DNA of 64,000 nucleotides from Erythrobacter sp. (GCF_030066995.1 NZ_JASJAP010000006.1:1-64000), one strand, 5' to 3'; counted from the first letter of the stretch, positions 9,381 through 21,259 are shown. Translations and numbers: made by a program. The notes: generated by a model from the letters alone, not told the origin.

Positions 9381-11033
9381 ATGCAGCTATCCGTCTGGAC
9401 CTATGAAGGCCCCCCGCATGTCGGCGCGATGCGCGTCGCGACCGCGATGAAAGGCCTGCACTACGTACTCCACGCCCCTCAGGGTGATACCTACGCCGAT
9501 TTGCTCTTCACAATGATCGAGCGGCGCAACCACCGCCCGCCCGTGACCTACACGACGTTCGAGGCGCGAGATCTCGGCAAGGACACAGCGCAGCTGTTCC
9601 AGGACGCCGCGATGGATGCGGTCGAACGGTTCAACCCGGAAGCGATCATCGTCGGCGCATCGTGCACAGCAGAGCTTATCCAGGATGATCCCGGCGGCCT
9701 TTCAGAGGCCATGGACCTGCCCTGCCCCGCCATCCCGCTTGAGCTGCCGAGCTATCAGCGCAAGGAGAACTGGGGCGCGGCCGAAACCTTCTACCAGATC
9801 GTTCGCAACCTCGCGGATACCGGCGTCGAACGGGCGCCGATGGAAGGGCGTGCGGAAGGACAAAACCCGCGCGCAAACATTCTTGGGCCCTGCGCGCTTG
9901 GCTTTCGCCACCGCGACGACCTCGTCGAAATCCGCAAAATCCTCGACACCCTCGGGGTGGAAATCAACCTCGTCGCGCCGCTTGACGCGCGACCCTCCGA
10001 CATCGCCCGTATTGGCGAGGCGGACTTCAACATCGTTTTATATCCCGAGATCGCTGACGAAGCGGCTCGCTGGCTTGAGCGCACGTTCAAGCAGCCCGCC
10101 ATTCGCAGCGTCCCTATCGGCGTGGGCGCCACACGCGCTTTCATTGCCGAAGTCGCCGAGTTGGCAGGTGCAGATCCCACGCCTGCCCTCGGCGACACCC
10201 ATTCCCGCATGCCGTGGTGGAGCCGCAGTGTCGATTCGACCTACCTCACCGGCAAACGCGTCTTCATCTTCGGCGACGCCACGCACGCGGTCGCCGCCGC
10301 GCGCATCGCTCGCGATGAGCTTGGCTTCGAAGTGTGTGGCCTTGGCTGCTATAACCGCGAATTCGCCCGCGAAGTGCGCGCCGAGGCCAAGGAGCACGGG
10401 CTTGAGCCGCTGATCACCGACGATCATCTCGCGGTGGAAGAGGCGATTATCGAAGCCGCGCCTGAAATGGTGCTGGGCACGCAGATGGAACGGCACATCG
10501 CCAAGCGTTTGGGGATGCCGTGCGCGGTGATCTCCGCGCCGGTCCATGTGCAGGATTTTCCCGCGCGCCATTCGCCCCAGATGGGTTTTGAAGGCGCCAA
10601 CGTGATCTTCGACACCTGGGTCCACCCGCTGGTGATGGGCCTTGAAGAACACCTGTTGACCATGTTCCGCGAGGATTTCGAGTTTTCGGACGATGCCGGC
10701 GCTTCGCATCACGCAGCGCACAGCCCCATCCTCCCCGGAAAGGGGAGGGTGACCGCGAGCGAAGTTCGGGGTGGAGGGGCGAACAGCGTCAGCCCCCCTG
10801 CGCATGACGAAGAATCGGGCAGCCCGCCCCTCCACCATCCTGCGGATGGTACCCCTCCCCATTCTGGGGAGGATGCGGTCTGGACCGCCGAAGCGACTAA
10901 AGAGCTTAAGAAGATACCCTTCTTTGTGCGCGGGAAGGCGCGACGCAACACCGAGACCTTTGCCGCCGAACAGGGCCGGGCCGAGATCGATATCGAAACG
11001 CTTTACGACGCGAAGGCGCATTATGCACGGTAA
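9381..11033 (+). CDS. bchB: Light-independent protochlorophyllide reductase subunit B, with repeat-derived insertion
   Basis: 550 residues, somewhat longer than the usual 510-540. The catalytic NifK-like part is intact from [20 protein letters not shown] onward, including Asp36, the unusual aspartate ligand of the NB [4Fe-4S] cluster. The C-terminal accessory domain (about 501-550, with [18 protein letters not shown]) is also intact. Between them, residues 450-498 are encoded by a 147-bp GC-rich palindromic repeat (10728-10874) inserted exactly in frame. The linker at this place varies naturally between species, so the enzyme may tolerate it. Start ATG 9381 has GGAGG upstream. It overlaps bchH by 11 bp. 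Confidence 0.96.
   Translation: MQLSVWTYEGPPHVGAMRVATAMKGLHYVLHAPQGDTYADLLFTMIERRNHRPPVTYTTFEARDLGKDTAQLFQDAAMDAVERFNPEAIIVGASCTAELIQDDPGGLSEAMDLPCPAIPLELPSYQRKENWGAAETFYQIVRNLADTGVERAPMEGRAEGQNPRANILGPCALGFRHRDDLVEIRKILDTLGVEINLVAPLDARPSDIARIGEADFNIVLYPEIADEAARWLERTFKQPAIRSVPIGVGATRAFIAEVAELAGADPTPALGDTHSRMPWWSRSVDSTYLTGKRVFIFGDATHAVAAARIARDELGFEVCGLGCYNREFAREVRAEAKEHGLEPLITDDHLAVEEAIIEAAPEMVLGTQMERHIAKRLGMPCAVISAPVHVQDFPARHSPQMGFEGANVIFDTWVHPLVMGLEEHLLTMFREDFEFSDDAGASHHAAHSPILPGKGRVTASEVRGGGANSVSPPAHDEESGSPPLHHPADGTPPHSGEDAVWTAEATKELKKIPFFVRGKARRNTETFAAEQGRAEIDIETLYDAKAHYAR
10728..10874. repeat. Palindromic repeat element inserted in frame in bchB
   Basis: A 147-bp block begins ATCCTCCCC and ends GGGGAGGAT, so the ends are inverted repeats. 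Inside are a first hairpin (CCTCCCC at 10730-10736 with GGGGAGG at 10742-10748), a last hairpin (CCTCCCC at 10854-10860 with GGGGAGG at 10866-10872) and a central complementary pair (GGTGGAGGGGCG with CGCCCCTCCACC). This looks like the GC-rich intergenic palindromic repeats scattered through many sphingomonad genomes. Here it lies in coding sequence, has no stop codon in the bchB frame and is exactly 49 codons long. No other full copy was seen in the window. Confidence 0.8.
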
Positions 11034-14000
11034 GGCGTCGCCTCCCCCACGCAAAGGCAAGAGCGCCTTTGGCCATGACGCGCCTGTGAGCGTGGCCATC
11101 GTCACGCTGGACAATCACCTCAAAGGCGCTGTCGAGCGCACCGACGCGCTTCTCAGCCAGGAAAACATCACCGTCTCCCTCCACGCCGCGTCGGAATGGG
11201 GCGCGGACGAGGCCGCGCTCGCCGAAACCCGCGCCGCGATCGCGGAAGCGGATATTGTCATTGCGACAATGCTGTTCGTGGACGACCATGTGCGGCTCAT
11301 CATGCCCTCTCTCGAAGCTCGGCGAGAGGACTGCGACGCCATGGTTTGCCTGATGTCCGCAGGCGAGATCGTGAAGCTGACGCGCATGGGCAATTACCGC
11401 ATGGACGCGCCAGCCAAGGGGCCGCTCGCGCTGCTGAAACGTCTGCGCGGCTCGAAGAAACAGGGCGCGGCCAGTTCGGGTGCAGGCCAGATGAAGATGC
11501 TGCGGCGCCTGCCCAAAATTCTCCGATTCATTCCCGGCACAGCGCAGGATGTCCGCGCCTACTTCCTGACCCTGCAATACTGGCTGGCGGGATCGGACGA
11601 GAACGTCACGGCAATGGTGCGCGCGCTGATCGATCGCTACGCCGCCGGTGAACGGGCCGGACGCAAAGGCCTGACCAAAGCCGATCCGCCGCGCGAATAT
11701 CCCGAGACCGGCGTTTACCACCCGCGCAATCCGCAGAAGATTTCTGAAAGTCTGCGCGTGCTCCCGCGCGATCGGGGAAAGAACGCGCCGGGCCGCAGTG
11801 GCTCTGTGGGCCTTGTGCTCTTGCGCTCGTACCTGCTGGGCAACGACGCTGCCCATTACGATGGAGCGATCTCGGCGTTCGAGGCCGAAGGGCTGAAGGT
11901 GGTTCCCGTCTTCGCCAGCGGTCTTGATGCAAGGCCGGCCATCGAAAAATTCTTCGTCGATGAAGAGGGCAAACCGACGGTTGATGCGGTCGTCAACCTG
12001 ACGGGATTTTCGCTCGTGGGCGGGCCAGCCTACAACGATTCCGACGCCGCGCGCACGGTGCTGAGCAAGCTCGACGTGCCCTATCTCGCGGCGCACGCGC
12101 TGGAGTTTCAATCGCTCGAAGAGTGGCGCGATCGCCAGCAGGGTCTGCTGCCGCTCGAAGCCACCATGATGGTCGCCTTGCCCGAACTCGATGGCTCAAG
12201 CGTACCGAGCGTTTTTGGCGGGCGTTCCGCTTCGAGTGGCGGTCAGTGTCAAGGCTGCGACCGGCAATGCCAGCGCCCTGATACGCAGGGCATGCGCGCC
12301 ATGCAGGGCTGCCCGGAGCGCGCCGAGGCGCTGGCCGCGAGGGTCGCCAAGATGATCGCGCTGCGCCGCTCGAAGCGCGCCGAGCGCAAACTGGCGATCG
12401 TTCTGTTCAATTTTCCGCCCAACGCGGGCGCCACCGGCACGGCCGCGTTCATGGCGGTGCACGAATCGCTCTATGCGACGCTCCAGCGCCTCGGCCGGGA
12501 AGGCTACAGCGTCGAGGTACCGGAAAGCCTCGAAGCCATGCGCGCCGCTCTGCTCGAAGGCAACGCCGCGCAATACGGGGCCGAGGCCAACGTCGCTCAC
12601 CGCGTGCCCGCGGATGAGCATGTCGCGCGCGAGCCCCATCTGGCGGAGATCGAAGCGGTGTGGGGTCCGGCCCCGGGCAAGCAACAAAGCGATGGCAGCC
12701 ACATCCAGGTTCTGGGCGCGCATTTCGGCAACGTCTTTGTCGGCGTCCAGCCCGCCTTTGGATATGAAGGCGATCCGATGCGGCTTCTGTTCGAAGGCGG
12801 CTTTGCGCCCACGCACGCCTTCAGCGCCTTTTATCGGTATCTGCGCGAAGATTTCGGCGCGCATTCGGTGCTTCACTTCGGCACGCACGGGGCGCTGGAA
12901 TTCATGCCGGGCAAACAGACCGGGATGACGAATGCGTGCTGGCCCGAAAGGCTGATCGGCGATCTGCCGAATTATTATCTCTACGCGGCCAACAATCCGT
13001 CCGAAGGAATGCTCGCCAAGCGTCGCTCGGCCGCAACGCTGCTGAGCTATCTGACCCCGCCGCTCGCCCAGGCGGGGCTTTACAAGGATCTGGTGGACCT
13101 CAAGGCAAGCGTTGAGCGCTGGCGCGCCAGCGACGATCCGGCGGAACGCGCGGACCTTGAGCGATTGATCGCCGATCAGTGCGAGGCGATTGATCTGGAA
13201 GGCGGCGACATCGAAGGTCTGTCCAGGCGCCTTTACGAACTCGAAGAAACGCTGATCCCGCATGGCCTGCACATCTTTGGCCGCAATCCCGAAGGCCAGG
13301 CGCGCGAAGACATGCTCGACGCGATGGTCGAGGCGGGCTTGGAACTCGGCAACGGCGAAGACACGCCCGACCGCGCCGCGCTTGCCGCGAGGCTTGATGC
13401 AAGCGACGAGATGGCCTCGCTCATCCACGCGCTCGACGGCGCTTATGTCGAGCCCGCGCCGGGCGGCGATGTCGTGGCCAACCCGCAGGTTCTGCCCACG
13501 GGCCGCAACATTCACGGCTTTGACCCCTTCCTGCTTCCCTCGCGCTACGCGTGTTCGCAAGGCCAGGAGCAAGCCGAACGTCTGCTGGCGCGGCATAGTG
13601 AGGCCGGCGGCGCCTTTCCGGAAAGCATCGCGATGGTGCTGTGGGGCACCGACAACATGAAGACCGAAGGCGTGCAGATCGCCCAGGCGATGACACTGAT
13701 GGGAGCCAGGCCGCGCCGCGATTCCTACGGTCGCCTGGCGGGCGCGGAGCTGATCCCGCTCGCCGAACTGGGACGCCCGCGGGTCGATGTGGTCGTCACG
13801 CTTTCGGGCATCTTCCGCGATCTCCTGCCGATGCAGACGCGGATGCTGGCCGAAGCCGCGTACCTCGCCGCCAGCGCCGATGAGCCGGTCGAAAGCAACT
13901 TCGTGCGCAAGCACAGCCTGGCGCACGCCAAGGCGCATGGCTGCGACCTTGAAACCGCCGCCTTGCGGGTCTTCTCCAACGCCGAGGGCGCCTATGGCGC

Positions 14001-14688
14001 CAATGTCAATCAGATGATCGAAGGCGGCGCCTGGGCCGATCCGGACGAGCTCGCCAACGCGTTCGAAGTCAACAAGGGATTTGCCTACGGGGTAAAGGGC
14101 ACGCCGGTGCAACAACGCGAACTGTTGCAAAGCGCGCTCGGCACGGTCGATTTCACCTATCAGAACCTTGAGAGCGTTGAGCTGGGGATCAACGATGTCG
14201 ATCAATATGTCGACGGACTTGGCGGGGTGACACGCTCGGTCGCCAAGGCCAAGGGCGAAGACGCGCCGGTCTACATCCTCGATGCGACGCGCGGCAAAAC
14301 CAAAGTGCGCACCTTGGGCGAACAGATCGACCTTGAAGCGCGCACCCGCACGCTCAACCCCAAATGGTTCGAGGGCCTGCTTGACCACGGCTACGAAGGC
14401 GTGCGCACCATCGAAGGCCACGTCACCAGCACGCTCGGCTGGTCCGCCACCACAGGCCAGGTCAAGCCGTGGGTCTACCAGAAAATCTCCGAGACCTTCG
14501 TGCTCGACGCCGAGATGCGCCGGCGGTTGGCGCACCTCAATCCGAAGAGCTCCGCGCGCGTCGCCAACCGCCTGCTCGAAGCGTGCGACCGTCAACTCTG
14601 GGAACCCGATGAAGAAACGCTCGCCGCTCTGCGCGATGCGAGCGACGAACTCGAAGACCGCCTCGAAGGCGTTTTCGTGGAAGAGTAA
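11023..14688 (+). CDS. bchH: Magnesium chelatase subunit H (BchH)
   Basis: 1221 residues, the large porphyrin-binding and catalytic subunit that inserts Mg2+ into protoporphyrin IX with BchI and BchD. CobN/magnesium chelatase motifs are clear: [11 protein letters not shown], the Cys-rich segment CQGCDRQCQ followed by [24 protein letters not shown], and [19 protein letters not shown]. The frame is open far upstream, but ATG 11023, overlapping the bchB stop by 11 bp, gives the proper N-terminus. The stop is 18 bp before bchL. bchI and bchD are not in this window. Assignment is secure. Confidence 0.97.
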   Translation: MHGKASPPPRKGKSAFGHDAPVSVAIVTLDNHLKGAVERTDALLSQENITVSLHAASEWGADEAALAETRAAIAEADIVIATMLFVDDHVRLIMPSLEARREDCDAMVCLMSAGEIVKLTRMGNYRMDAPAKGPLALLKRLRGSKKQGAASSGAGQMKMLRRLPKILRFIPGTAQDVRAYFLTLQYWLAGSDENVTAMVRALIDRYAAGERAGRKGLTKADPPREYPETGVYHPRNPQKISESLRVLPRDRGKNAPGRSGSVGLVLLRSYLLGNDAAHYDGAISAFEAEGLKVVPVFASGLDARPAIEKFFVDEEGKPTVDAVVNLTGFSLVGGPAYNDSDAARTVLSKLDVPYLAAHALEFQSLEEWRDRQQGLLPLEATMMVALPELDGSSVPSVFGGRSASSGGQCQGCDRQCQRPDTQGMRAMQGCPERAEALAARVAKMIALRRSKRAERKLAIVLFNFPPNAGATGTAAFMAVHESLYATLQRLGREGYSVEVPESLEAMRAALLEGNAAQYGAEANVAHRVPADEHVAREPHLAEIEAVWGPAPGKQQSDGSHIQVLGAHFGNVFVGVQPAFGYEGDPMRLLFEGGFAPTHAFSAFYRYLREDFGAHSVLHFGTHGALEFMPGKQTGMTNACWPERLIGDLPNYYLYAANNPSEGMLAKRRSAATLLSYLTPPLAQAGLYKDLVDLKASVERWRASDDPAERADLERLIADQCEAIDLEGGDIEGLSRRLYELEETLIPHGLHIFGRNPEGQAREDMLDAMVEAGLELGNGEDTPDRAALAARLDASDEMASLIHALDGAYVEPAPGGDVVANPQVLPTGRNIHGFDPFLLPSRYACSQGQEQAERLLARHSEAGGAFPESIAMVLWGTDNMKTEGVQIAQAMTLMGARPRRDSYGRLAGAELIPLAELGRPRVDVVVTLSGIFRDLLPMQTRMLAEAAYLAASADEPVESNFVRKHSLAHAKAHGCDLETAALRVFSNAEGAYGANVNQMIEGGAWADPDELANAFEVNKGFAYGVKGTPVQQRELLQSALGTVDFTYQNLESVELGINDVDQYVDGLGGVTRSVAKAKGEDAPVYILDATRGKTKVRTLGEQIDLEARTRTLNPKWFEGLLDHGYEGVRTIEGHVTSTLGWSATTGQVKPWVYQKISETFVLDAEMRRRLAHLNPKSSARVANRLLEACDRQLWEPDEETLAALRDASDELEDRLEGVFVEE

Positions 14689-15602
<914 letters not shown>

Positions 15603-15603
<1 letters not shown>

Positions 15604-16370
15604 TGGCGACGCGCTCTCCCGAAGCCCTTGAGGCCGGCTTCCTCGCCCGTGAAGACGACCGGGCGCGCGTGTCTGTGACCCGTGGGTACGAGGACCGGCG
15701 CGAAGCGCTTGCGACCTATTTCGACAGCACCGCGCGACAAGCCTGGATCGACCTGACCTCCGATGTGAAGGTCAGCGGCATTCGGGCCACGGTGCGCGCG
15801 GGTCGCGACGAAATGCGCGGCGTTCTGCTCGATTGGCTACCCGCCGATTTGCGCCGCACGCGCGTGCTGGACGCGGGCTGCGGAACCGGAGCGCTGACCA
15901 TTGCCGCGGCGTGTCGCGGGGCGGAGATCACCGGCATCGACGTCGCCGGTGGCCTGGTGGACGTGGCTCGCGAGAGAGCGCCCTCGTTCACGGGACACGG
16001 GCGCATATGGTGGAAGTCGGGCGATATGCTCGATCCCTCGCTCGGCGATTTCGCGCATGTCGTCGCGATGGATTCCCTCATCCACTACGAGATCGAGGAT
16101 CTGGTGGACGCCCTTGCCAAGCTGACAGAGCGCACCAAGGTCTCGATCGTCTTCACGTTCGCGCCTTTCACTCGGATGCTGGGCGCGATGCACAAGTTCG
16201 GGAAGGTCTTTCCGAAGAGCGACCGCTCACCGGCCATTGTCCCGATCGCGGAAAGCGACCTGCGTATGCACCTTTCTGAGCGCATACCCAGTTGGGAGGT
16301 CAAGCGCACGCGTCGCGTCGCGAGCGGGTTCTACACCAGTCAGGCCATGGAGATCGTGAAGCGCGGATGA
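15603..16370 (+). CDS. bchM: Mg-protoporphyrin IX methyltransferase BchM
   Basis: 255 residues. BchM methylates the C13 propionate of Mg-protoporphyrin IX with S-adenosylmethionine, making the AcsF substrate. The SAM motif I is RVLDAGCGTGALTIAAA (about 86-102), followed by the acidic GIDVAGGLVDVARERAP; the C-terminal LSERIPSWEVKRTRRVASGF is typical of ChlM/BchM. A GTG at 15600 is an alternative start, but ATG 15603 overlapping the bchL stop is preferred. It ends in an ATGA overlap with lhaA. Confidence 0.96.
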
Positions 16371-17830
16371 GTTCGCAGCCCCACCCTCCCCCAGGCCCGG
16401 ACGCCCCCACCTTCGCGCAGTTGATCGCGAACTGGCTGCCCTTCGCGGATGCGGCCAGCACCGATCTGCCGCTCGGGCGTCTATTGCGACTGTCGATGTT
16501 CCAGGTGAGCGTGGGCATGGCAATGGTGCTGCTCAACGGTACGCTCAACCGGGTTATGATCGTTGAATTGGGCGTTCCCACTTTCCTGGTCGCGCTCTTG
16601 ATCGCCATCCCGCTGGTCGCAGCGCCCTTTCGCGCGCTGATCGGCCACAAGTCCGACACGCATCGCTCTGTTCTTGGTTGGCGACGCGTCCCTTACATCT
16701 GGTTTGGCACGCTGATGCAGTTTGCCGGCCTTGCGATCATGCCCTTCGCGCTGATCCTGTTCGAGAACGAGGCCACTTTTGCGCTCGCGACGACCGCTGC
16801 GGCGGGCAGCTTCCTGCTGACCGGGATCGGCATTCATGTGACGCAAACCGCCGGGCTTGCGCTGGCCACCGATCTTGCGCCCGAAGAAAAGCGCCCGCGT
16901 GCGGTTGCGCTGCTCTATGTGATGCTGCTTGTCGGCATGATGTTCGCCGCGTTCGTGATGGGCGGGCTCCTGATCGATTTCTCGAACACAAGGCTGATCC
17001 AGGTCATCCAGAGCGCCGCCTGCATCACGGTGGCGCTGAACCTTGTGGCGCTTTGGAAGCAGGAAGCGCGCAACAAGGACCTCACCACGCGCGAGGACAC
17101 GGGCCCGACCTTTGGGCAATTGTGGCGCGCGCTTGTCAGCGATGGCTACAACGCACGGCTTTTGATCGGCATCGGCATCGGCTCGGCCGGCTTCGCGATG
17201 CAAGACGCGCTCCTTGAGCCCTATGGCGGCGAAGTGCTCGGTATGAGCGTTGGCGCTACGACGGGATTGACCGGCGCCTGGGCTTTCGGCGCGCTGGTCG
17301 GGTTCATGCTTTCGGCGCGCTCGCTGGGGCGCGGAAACGAAGCGCTGCGCGTTGCGGGCGCGGGGCTCGTGACCGGGCTTACCGCATTCCTGATGGTGAT
17401 CTTTGCCGCCCCCTTTGCAGCGCCCGCGCTGCTGTTTCTCGGGGCCTTCGCGATTGGGCTCGGGCTCGGGCTCTTCTCCGTTGGCACGCTGATCGAGGCC
17501 ATGAACCTTGCGCGCCAATCGACCACGGGTCTGGCTCTTGGCGCCTGGGGCGCGGTCCAGGCGACGTGTGCGGGCGCGGGTATTGCGCTGGGCGGCGCGA
17601 TCCGCGACGGCGCCGCCGCCATCGCGATCGGCGGCGCTGGCGCGGCCAATCCCCTGATCCAGGATGCAACCCGCGCAAGCGGATACACCACCGTCTACAT
17701 CATCGAAATCCTGCTGCTTCTGGCAGGCCTCGCCGCGATCGGACCGCTTGTCGGTCGTCTTCGCAGAACCACCACCGCTTCGAGGGAAGGCGCAGACGCA
17801 TCGTTCGGTCTGCGTGAGTTCCCGACATGA
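16367..17830 (+). CDS. lhaA: LhaA, PucC/BCH2-family light-harvesting assembly protein
   Basis: 487 residues, 12-helix MFS-like membrane protein. LhaA helps assemble light-harvesting complex 1 and may deliver bacteriochlorophyll. Family segments seen: NGTLNRVMIVELGVPTFLVA in the first helices, GHKSDTHRSVLGWRRVPYIW in the first cytoplasmic loop, and MQDALLEPYGGEVLGMSVG at mid-protein. It is a paralogue of the PucC-like protein at 2267-3637. ATG 16367 overlaps the bchM stop (ATGA), which decides the start. The position directly upstream of puhA is canonical. Confidence 0.94.
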   Translation: MSSQPHPPPGPDAPTFAQLIANWLPFADAASTDLPLGRLLRLSMFQVSVGMAMVLLNGTLNRVMIVELGVPTFLVALLIAIPLVAAPFRALIGHKSDTHRSVLGWRRVPYIWFGTLMQFAGLAIMPFALILFENEATFALATTAAAGSFLLTGIGIHVTQTAGLALATDLAPEEKRPRAVALLYVMLLVGMMFAAFVMGGLLIDFSNTRLIQVIQSAACITVALNLVALWKQEARNKDLTTREDTGPTFGQLWRALVSDGYNARLLIGIGIGSAGFAMQDALLEPYGGEVLGMSVGATTGLTGAWAFGALVGFMLSARSLGRGNEALRVAGAGLVTGLTAFLMVIFAAPFAAPALLFLGAFAIGLGLGLFSVGTLIEAMNLARQSTTGLALGAWGAVQATCAGAGIALGGAIRDGAAAIAIGGAGAANPLIQDATRASGYTTVYIIEILLLLAGLAAIGPLVGRLRRTTTASREGADASFGLREFPT

Positions 17831-17897
17831 CCGCGACCGCCCCACGCCACGGGATAAGCCGAAGGACAGCCGCACAGATCCACCGGAGGACCTTGAA

Positions 17898-18728
17898 ATG
17901 ACACTTCCAGACACTTTCGGCATTCTGGCGATGAATGCCACCTACATCACCGGCAGTTTCGATGTCGCTGAGTTGACCTTCTTCCTGTTCTTTTTCTTCT
18001 TCATCGGGCTGGTCCTCTACCTCAACCGCGAGAGCCGCCGCGAAGGCTATCCGCTTGAGGATGAATACACCGGCAAGGTCGAGAGCATGCCGCTGATGTC
18101 GGCGGAAAAGAAGGTGTTCAAGCTGCCGCACGGTCGCGGGACTTACGTGCCCGAAGATATGCCGCGCGAGCCGGTCGATGTACCAGCTCAGCGGGCGTTC
18201 CATGGCGGCGGCGCGCCCTATGTCCCCACCGGAAATCCGATGAAGGACGGCCTTGGACCGGCCGCCTGGGCCAATCGCAAAGATTATCCCGACCTTACCT
18301 TTGACGGGCGCCCGCGCATCGTCCCGATCGGCGATGCGCACGAAATCGAAATCGCGCCGAACGATCCCGACATCATCGGCTGGCCGGTCTATGACTGCAA
18401 CGTCGAACTGGCGGGCAAGGTGAGCGACATCTGGGTCGATCAGTCCGAGCACATCATCCGGTATCTCGAGATCGAGACCAACGCAGGCGAGAAGGTGCTG
18501 GCGCCGATATTCGTCGCGGTTGTCCAGTCCAAGGGCCTGCTCGCGGGTCTCCTGCCTCCCAAGCCCCAACTGGTGCAGATCGACGCGATCACCAAGGATC
18601 AATTCGCCGATGTGCCGCGCCTGGCGACGGCTGGTCAGATCACCCGTCTCGAGGAGGATAAGATCATGGCCTACTATGGCGGCGGCTACATGTACGCAAC
18701 GCCGGAACGCTCGGAGCCCGTCATATGA
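17898..18728 (+). CDS. puhA: Photosynthetic reaction centre H subunit
   Basis: 276 residues. The H subunit caps the cytoplasmic face of the reaction centre and is required for its assembly and proton delivery to QB. A single N-terminal membrane helix (about 23-40, rich in Phe) is followed by the conserved YLNRESRREGYPLEDE, then the cytoplasmic barrel domain with DIIGWPVYDCN and KDQFADVPRL. The start is ATG 17898, with GGAGGA eight bases upstream and a 67-bp gap after lhaA; the frame is open further upstream, but that part is not homologous in character. The pufL/M partners are not in this window. Confidence 0.97.
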   Translation: MTLPDTFGILAMNATYITGSFDVAELTFFLFFFFFIGLVLYLNRESRREGYPLEDEYTGKVESMPLMSAEKKVFKLPHGRGTYVPEDMPREPVDVPAQRAFHGGGAPYVPTGNPMKDGLGPAAWANRKDYPDLTFDGRPRIVPIGDAHEIEIAPNDPDIIGWPVYDCNVELAGKVSDIWVDQSEHIIRYLEIETNAGEKVLAPIFVAVVQSKGLLAGLLPPKPQLVQIDAITKDQFADVPRLATAGQITRLEEDKIMAYYGGGYMYATPERSEPVI

Positions 18729-19384
18729 TCGAAAATCGGGATCATCCTTCGATCAGCGAGGCGGACGGGCCCAGCGCTCATGGCGACCCCATGGGCACCC
18801 CGGCCTTGGACGAACGCGTTCTGTGGAAGGGCCGGCCAAGCGTGCCGGTCCTGACACGAACCGCGTTCCACCTTGCAAGCTTTGCGCTTTACATGGCCGC
18901 GATGGTCTTGCTGGCGCTGTTCTTCGGAAACACGGACAGCGCGGTGTTTCTGGCGGGCATGGGACTGTTCGGCGGTCTGGTGATCCAGTTGATGGCGTGG
19001 CGCAGCGCGCGCAGCACGCTCTACATTCTCACCGACGCGCGCCTTATCCTGCGTATCGGCATGGCGGTGGAGACACGGATCAACATCCCGCTCAAACATA
19101 TCGAAGCGGCGCATCTCAACATGCGGGGCCGCGAGCACGGCGACATCGCGGTCGAACTCGGCGGCGAGCGCTTGCTCGGCTACTTCCTGATGTGGCCGCA
19201 TGTGCGCCCGTGGCGCTTTGCCCGGCCTCAGCCCATGCTGCGAGCCGTGCCCGATGCGCAGAGCGTGGCGCAGATCCTCGCCGAGGCTTGCGGCCAGCAC
19301 ACGGCGATCGCGCGAAATTTGACCGACGTCAAAGAAGCGGGCGGCGGCGTCGATAAACCGGGGCTCACGGGAGTGACGGCATGA
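18725..19384 (+). CDS. puhB: PuhB, reaction-centre assembly membrane protein
   Basis: 219 residues with two central transmembrane helices (about 50-67 and 73-92) followed by a PH-like (YdbS-type) domain (STLYILTDARLILRIGMAVE, RINIPLKHIEAAHL). PuhB of Rhodobacter is a dimeric factor needed for efficient reaction-centre assembly. ATG 18725 overlaps the puhA stop (ATGA). The stop overlaps puhC in the same way. The gene order puhA-puhB-puhC supports the call. Confidence 0.93.
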   Translation: MIENRDHPSISEADGPSAHGDPMGTPALDERVLWKGRPSVPVLTRTAFHLASFALYMAAMVLLALFFGNTDSAVFLAGMGLFGGLVIQLMAWRSARSTLYILTDARLILRIGMAVETRINIPLKHIEAAHLNMRGREHGDIAVELGGERLLGYFLMWPHVRPWRFARPQPMLRAVPDAQSVAQILAEACGQHTAIARNLTDVKEAGGGVDKPGLTGVTA

Positions 19385-19866
19385 CTATTGTGCGCACCTA
19401 TGACGATGACGACTTTCGCGTTCACACGCTGCCTTTGATTGCCATGGGCACCGTGATCGCGATCACGCTGGCGCTGGCCATCTCGACGAGTTTGGGCTTC
19501 TTCGAGCGCCAAGCCGTGCCTGAAAGCATCCGCGCCGAACGCGGCGTCCTGTCGGTCGACACCCGCAGCATCACTTTCAACGACGCAGCCGACGGCAGTG
19601 TATGGGTCGCCGATGCGGAGACCGGTCTGGAACTCGGTCGCTTCCCGCAAGGCGAAGGCGGCTTCGTTCGCGCCACCGCGCGGGCCATGGTTCACAACCG
19701 GATTCAGCACGGGATCGGCCCCGCCGTGCCATTCGAACTGATCGCCTGGGACACCGGAGCCATGACCCTGCGCGACACGCAGACAGGCCGGGCGGTCGAA
19801 CTTTCCGCCTTCGGCAGCAAGACGCATGAGATCTACCGCGACATGATGGCAAAGGGACGCGAATAA
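19381..19866 (+). CDS. puhC: PuhC, photosynthetic complex assembly protein
   Basis: 161 residues with one N-terminal membrane helix (about 17-38) and a periplasmic domain containing LSVDTRSITFNDAADGSVWV and FVRATARAMVHNR, typical of PuhC. PuhC is needed for normal reaction-centre and LH1 organisation. It starts at ATG 19381, overlapping the puhB stop, and ends in a TAATG overlap with the next small gene. Confidence 0.9.
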   Translation: MTIVRTYDDDDFRVHTLPLIAMGTVIAITLALAISTSLGFFERQAVPESIRAERGVLSVDTRSITFNDAADGSVWVADAETGLELGRFPQGEGGFVRATARAMVHNRIQHGIGPAVPFELIAWDTGAMTLRDTQTGRAVELSAFGSKTHEIYRDMMAKGRE

Positions 19867-20201
19867 TGGACACAACGATAGCAGCGGGATCGGCTATCCA
19901 GACGCCGTCGAACCTTCGGGAGCGCGTCTTTGACGTCGTGTGCACCATCACCGTCGAACAAAGCCCCGAGCATTTCCATGCGCATGTCGATTTGCCCGCT
20001 GACGTTGTCATGGAGCCGGGCGACAAGGTCCGCATCCACGGCGATCCGATCGCCATCCCGTTCGGCAGCCGAGAAGTGTTCGAGCGCACCGCCACGGTGA
20101 CCCGCGCAGGACCGATCAAGCGTCTCGCCGTCAAGGCCGCGGCCTATTTCGATCTGGCTGAGCTCTACGAAGTCAGCTTCAACGCCGGGAGGATCAGATG
20201 A
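19866..20201 (+). CDS. Conserved-position small protein between puhC and acsF, unknown function
   Basis: 111 residues, no signal peptide or membrane helix visible. It is soluble and mixed alpha/beta in appearance, with [20 protein letters not shown] and [20 protein letters not shown]. One Cys and several His lie near residues 26-40. I do not recognise a characterised family. It starts in a TAATG overlap with puhC and ends in an ATGA overlap with acsF, so it is translated as part of the puh-acsF block. A small gene at this place is common in phototrophic alphaproteobacteria. A role in cyclase or reaction-centre assembly is inference only. Confidence 0.85.
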   Translation: MDTTIAAGSAIQTPSNLRERVFDVVCTITVEQSPEHFHAHVDLPADVVMEPGDKVRIHGDPIAIPFGSREVFERTATVTRAGPIKRLAVKAAAYFDLAELYEVSFNAGRIR

Positions 20202-21259
20202 ACGCCTACAAGCCCATGACCAGCGAAGAGGCGATGGAACTCGCCACGCAGGACACCATGCTGACCCCGCGTTTTTACACGACCGACTTCGACGCGCTCG
20301 ACGCGATCGACGTAACCCCGGTGCGCGAGGAATGGGACGCTCTGATCGATGAGATGATCGGCGATCCCAACAAGAAGCATTTCAAGAAGGACGAACGCTT
20401 CGAAGGCGTGATCGAAAAGCTTGAACCCGCCCTTCGCAAGGAGTTCACGGACTTCCTCGTCAGTTCGATGACATCGGAGTTTTCGGGCTGCGTGCTCTAC
20501 GCGGAAATCGCCAAGCGCACGAAGAACCCGGACGTGAAACAGCTGTTCAAGCTGCTGGCGCGCGATGAGAGCCGGCACGCCGGTTTCATCAACGAAAGTC
20601 TCAAGGACGCCGGTATCGGCGTGGATCTCGGCTATCTGACGCGCACCAAGAAATACACCTACTTCAAGCCGAAGTTCATCTTCTACGCTGTCTATCTGTC
20701 GGAGAAGATCGGCTACGCGCGCTACATCACGATCTTCCGCCACCTGGCGCGCAATCCAGAGCATCGTTTCCACCCCATCTTCGAATGGTTCGAGGAATGG
20801 TGCAACGACGAATTCCGCCACGGTGAAGCGTTCGCGATGCTGCTGCGTTCCGATCCCAAGCTGCTGCAAGGCGCGAACAAGCTCTGGGTGCGCTTCTTCC
20901 TGCTGTCGGTCTACGCCACGATGTATGTCCGCGACCATAACCGCCCGGTCTTTCACAAGGCGCTGGGCGTCGATCCGACCGAATACGATTACGAGGTGTT
21001 CTCGGTCTGCAACCAGATCAGCCGCCAGGTTTTCCCGGTCGAACTCGACATCGATGATCCGGCGTTCCGGCACCAGATGGAGAAACTGCGGATCGCGGCC
21101 GACAGGATTGAAGATGGCAAGACGCAAGGCGGCCTGGGCGGCTTTGTAAAACGCGCGAGCGGCATGGCGGGCGCAGGCTGGGCCTTTGCCCGGATGTACT
21201 TCCACCGCACCAAGGCTAACACCCTTCCGGCCACCATCAGGCTTCAGCCTACATGGTGA
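20198..21259 (+). CDS. acsF: Aerobic Mg-protoporphyrin IX monomethyl ester cyclase AcsF
   Basis: 353 residues. AcsF is the di-iron, O2-dependent cyclase that forms ring E of protochlorophyllide. The ferritin-like di-iron motifs are intact: Glu94 (SEFSG), E124-S-R-H127 ([10 protein letters not shown]) and E205-F-R-H208 ([12 protein letters not shown]). No bchE (anaerobic cyclase) is present in the window, which fits an aerobic phototroph. ATG 20198 overlaps the preceding gene (ATGA). Its stop lies inside the first codons of puhE (7-bp overlap). Assignment is secure. Confidence 0.97.
   Translation: MNAYKPMTSEEAMELATQDTMLTPRFYTTDFDALDAIDVTPVREEWDALIDEMIGDPNKKHFKKDERFEGVIEKLEPALRKEFTDFLVSSMTSEFSGCVLYAEIAKRTKNPDVKQLFKLLARDESRHAGFINESLKDAGIGVDLGYLTRTKKYTYFKPKFIFYAVYLSEKIGYARYITIFRHLARNPEHRFHPIFEWFEEWCNDEFRHGEAFAMLLRSDPKLLQGANKLWVRFFLLSVYATMYVRDHNRPVFHKALGVDPTEYDYEVFSVCNQISRQVFPVELDIDDPAFRHQMEKLRIAADRIEDGKTQGGLGGFVKRASGMAGAGWAFARMYFHRTKANTLPATIRLQPTW

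Noticed and set aside
12220..12330. Gly/Cys-rich segment in bchH as a possible second in-frame insertion
   Set aside because: The C-x-x-C-x-x-x-C pattern and the following MQGCPERA are normal parts of BchH in other phototrophs.
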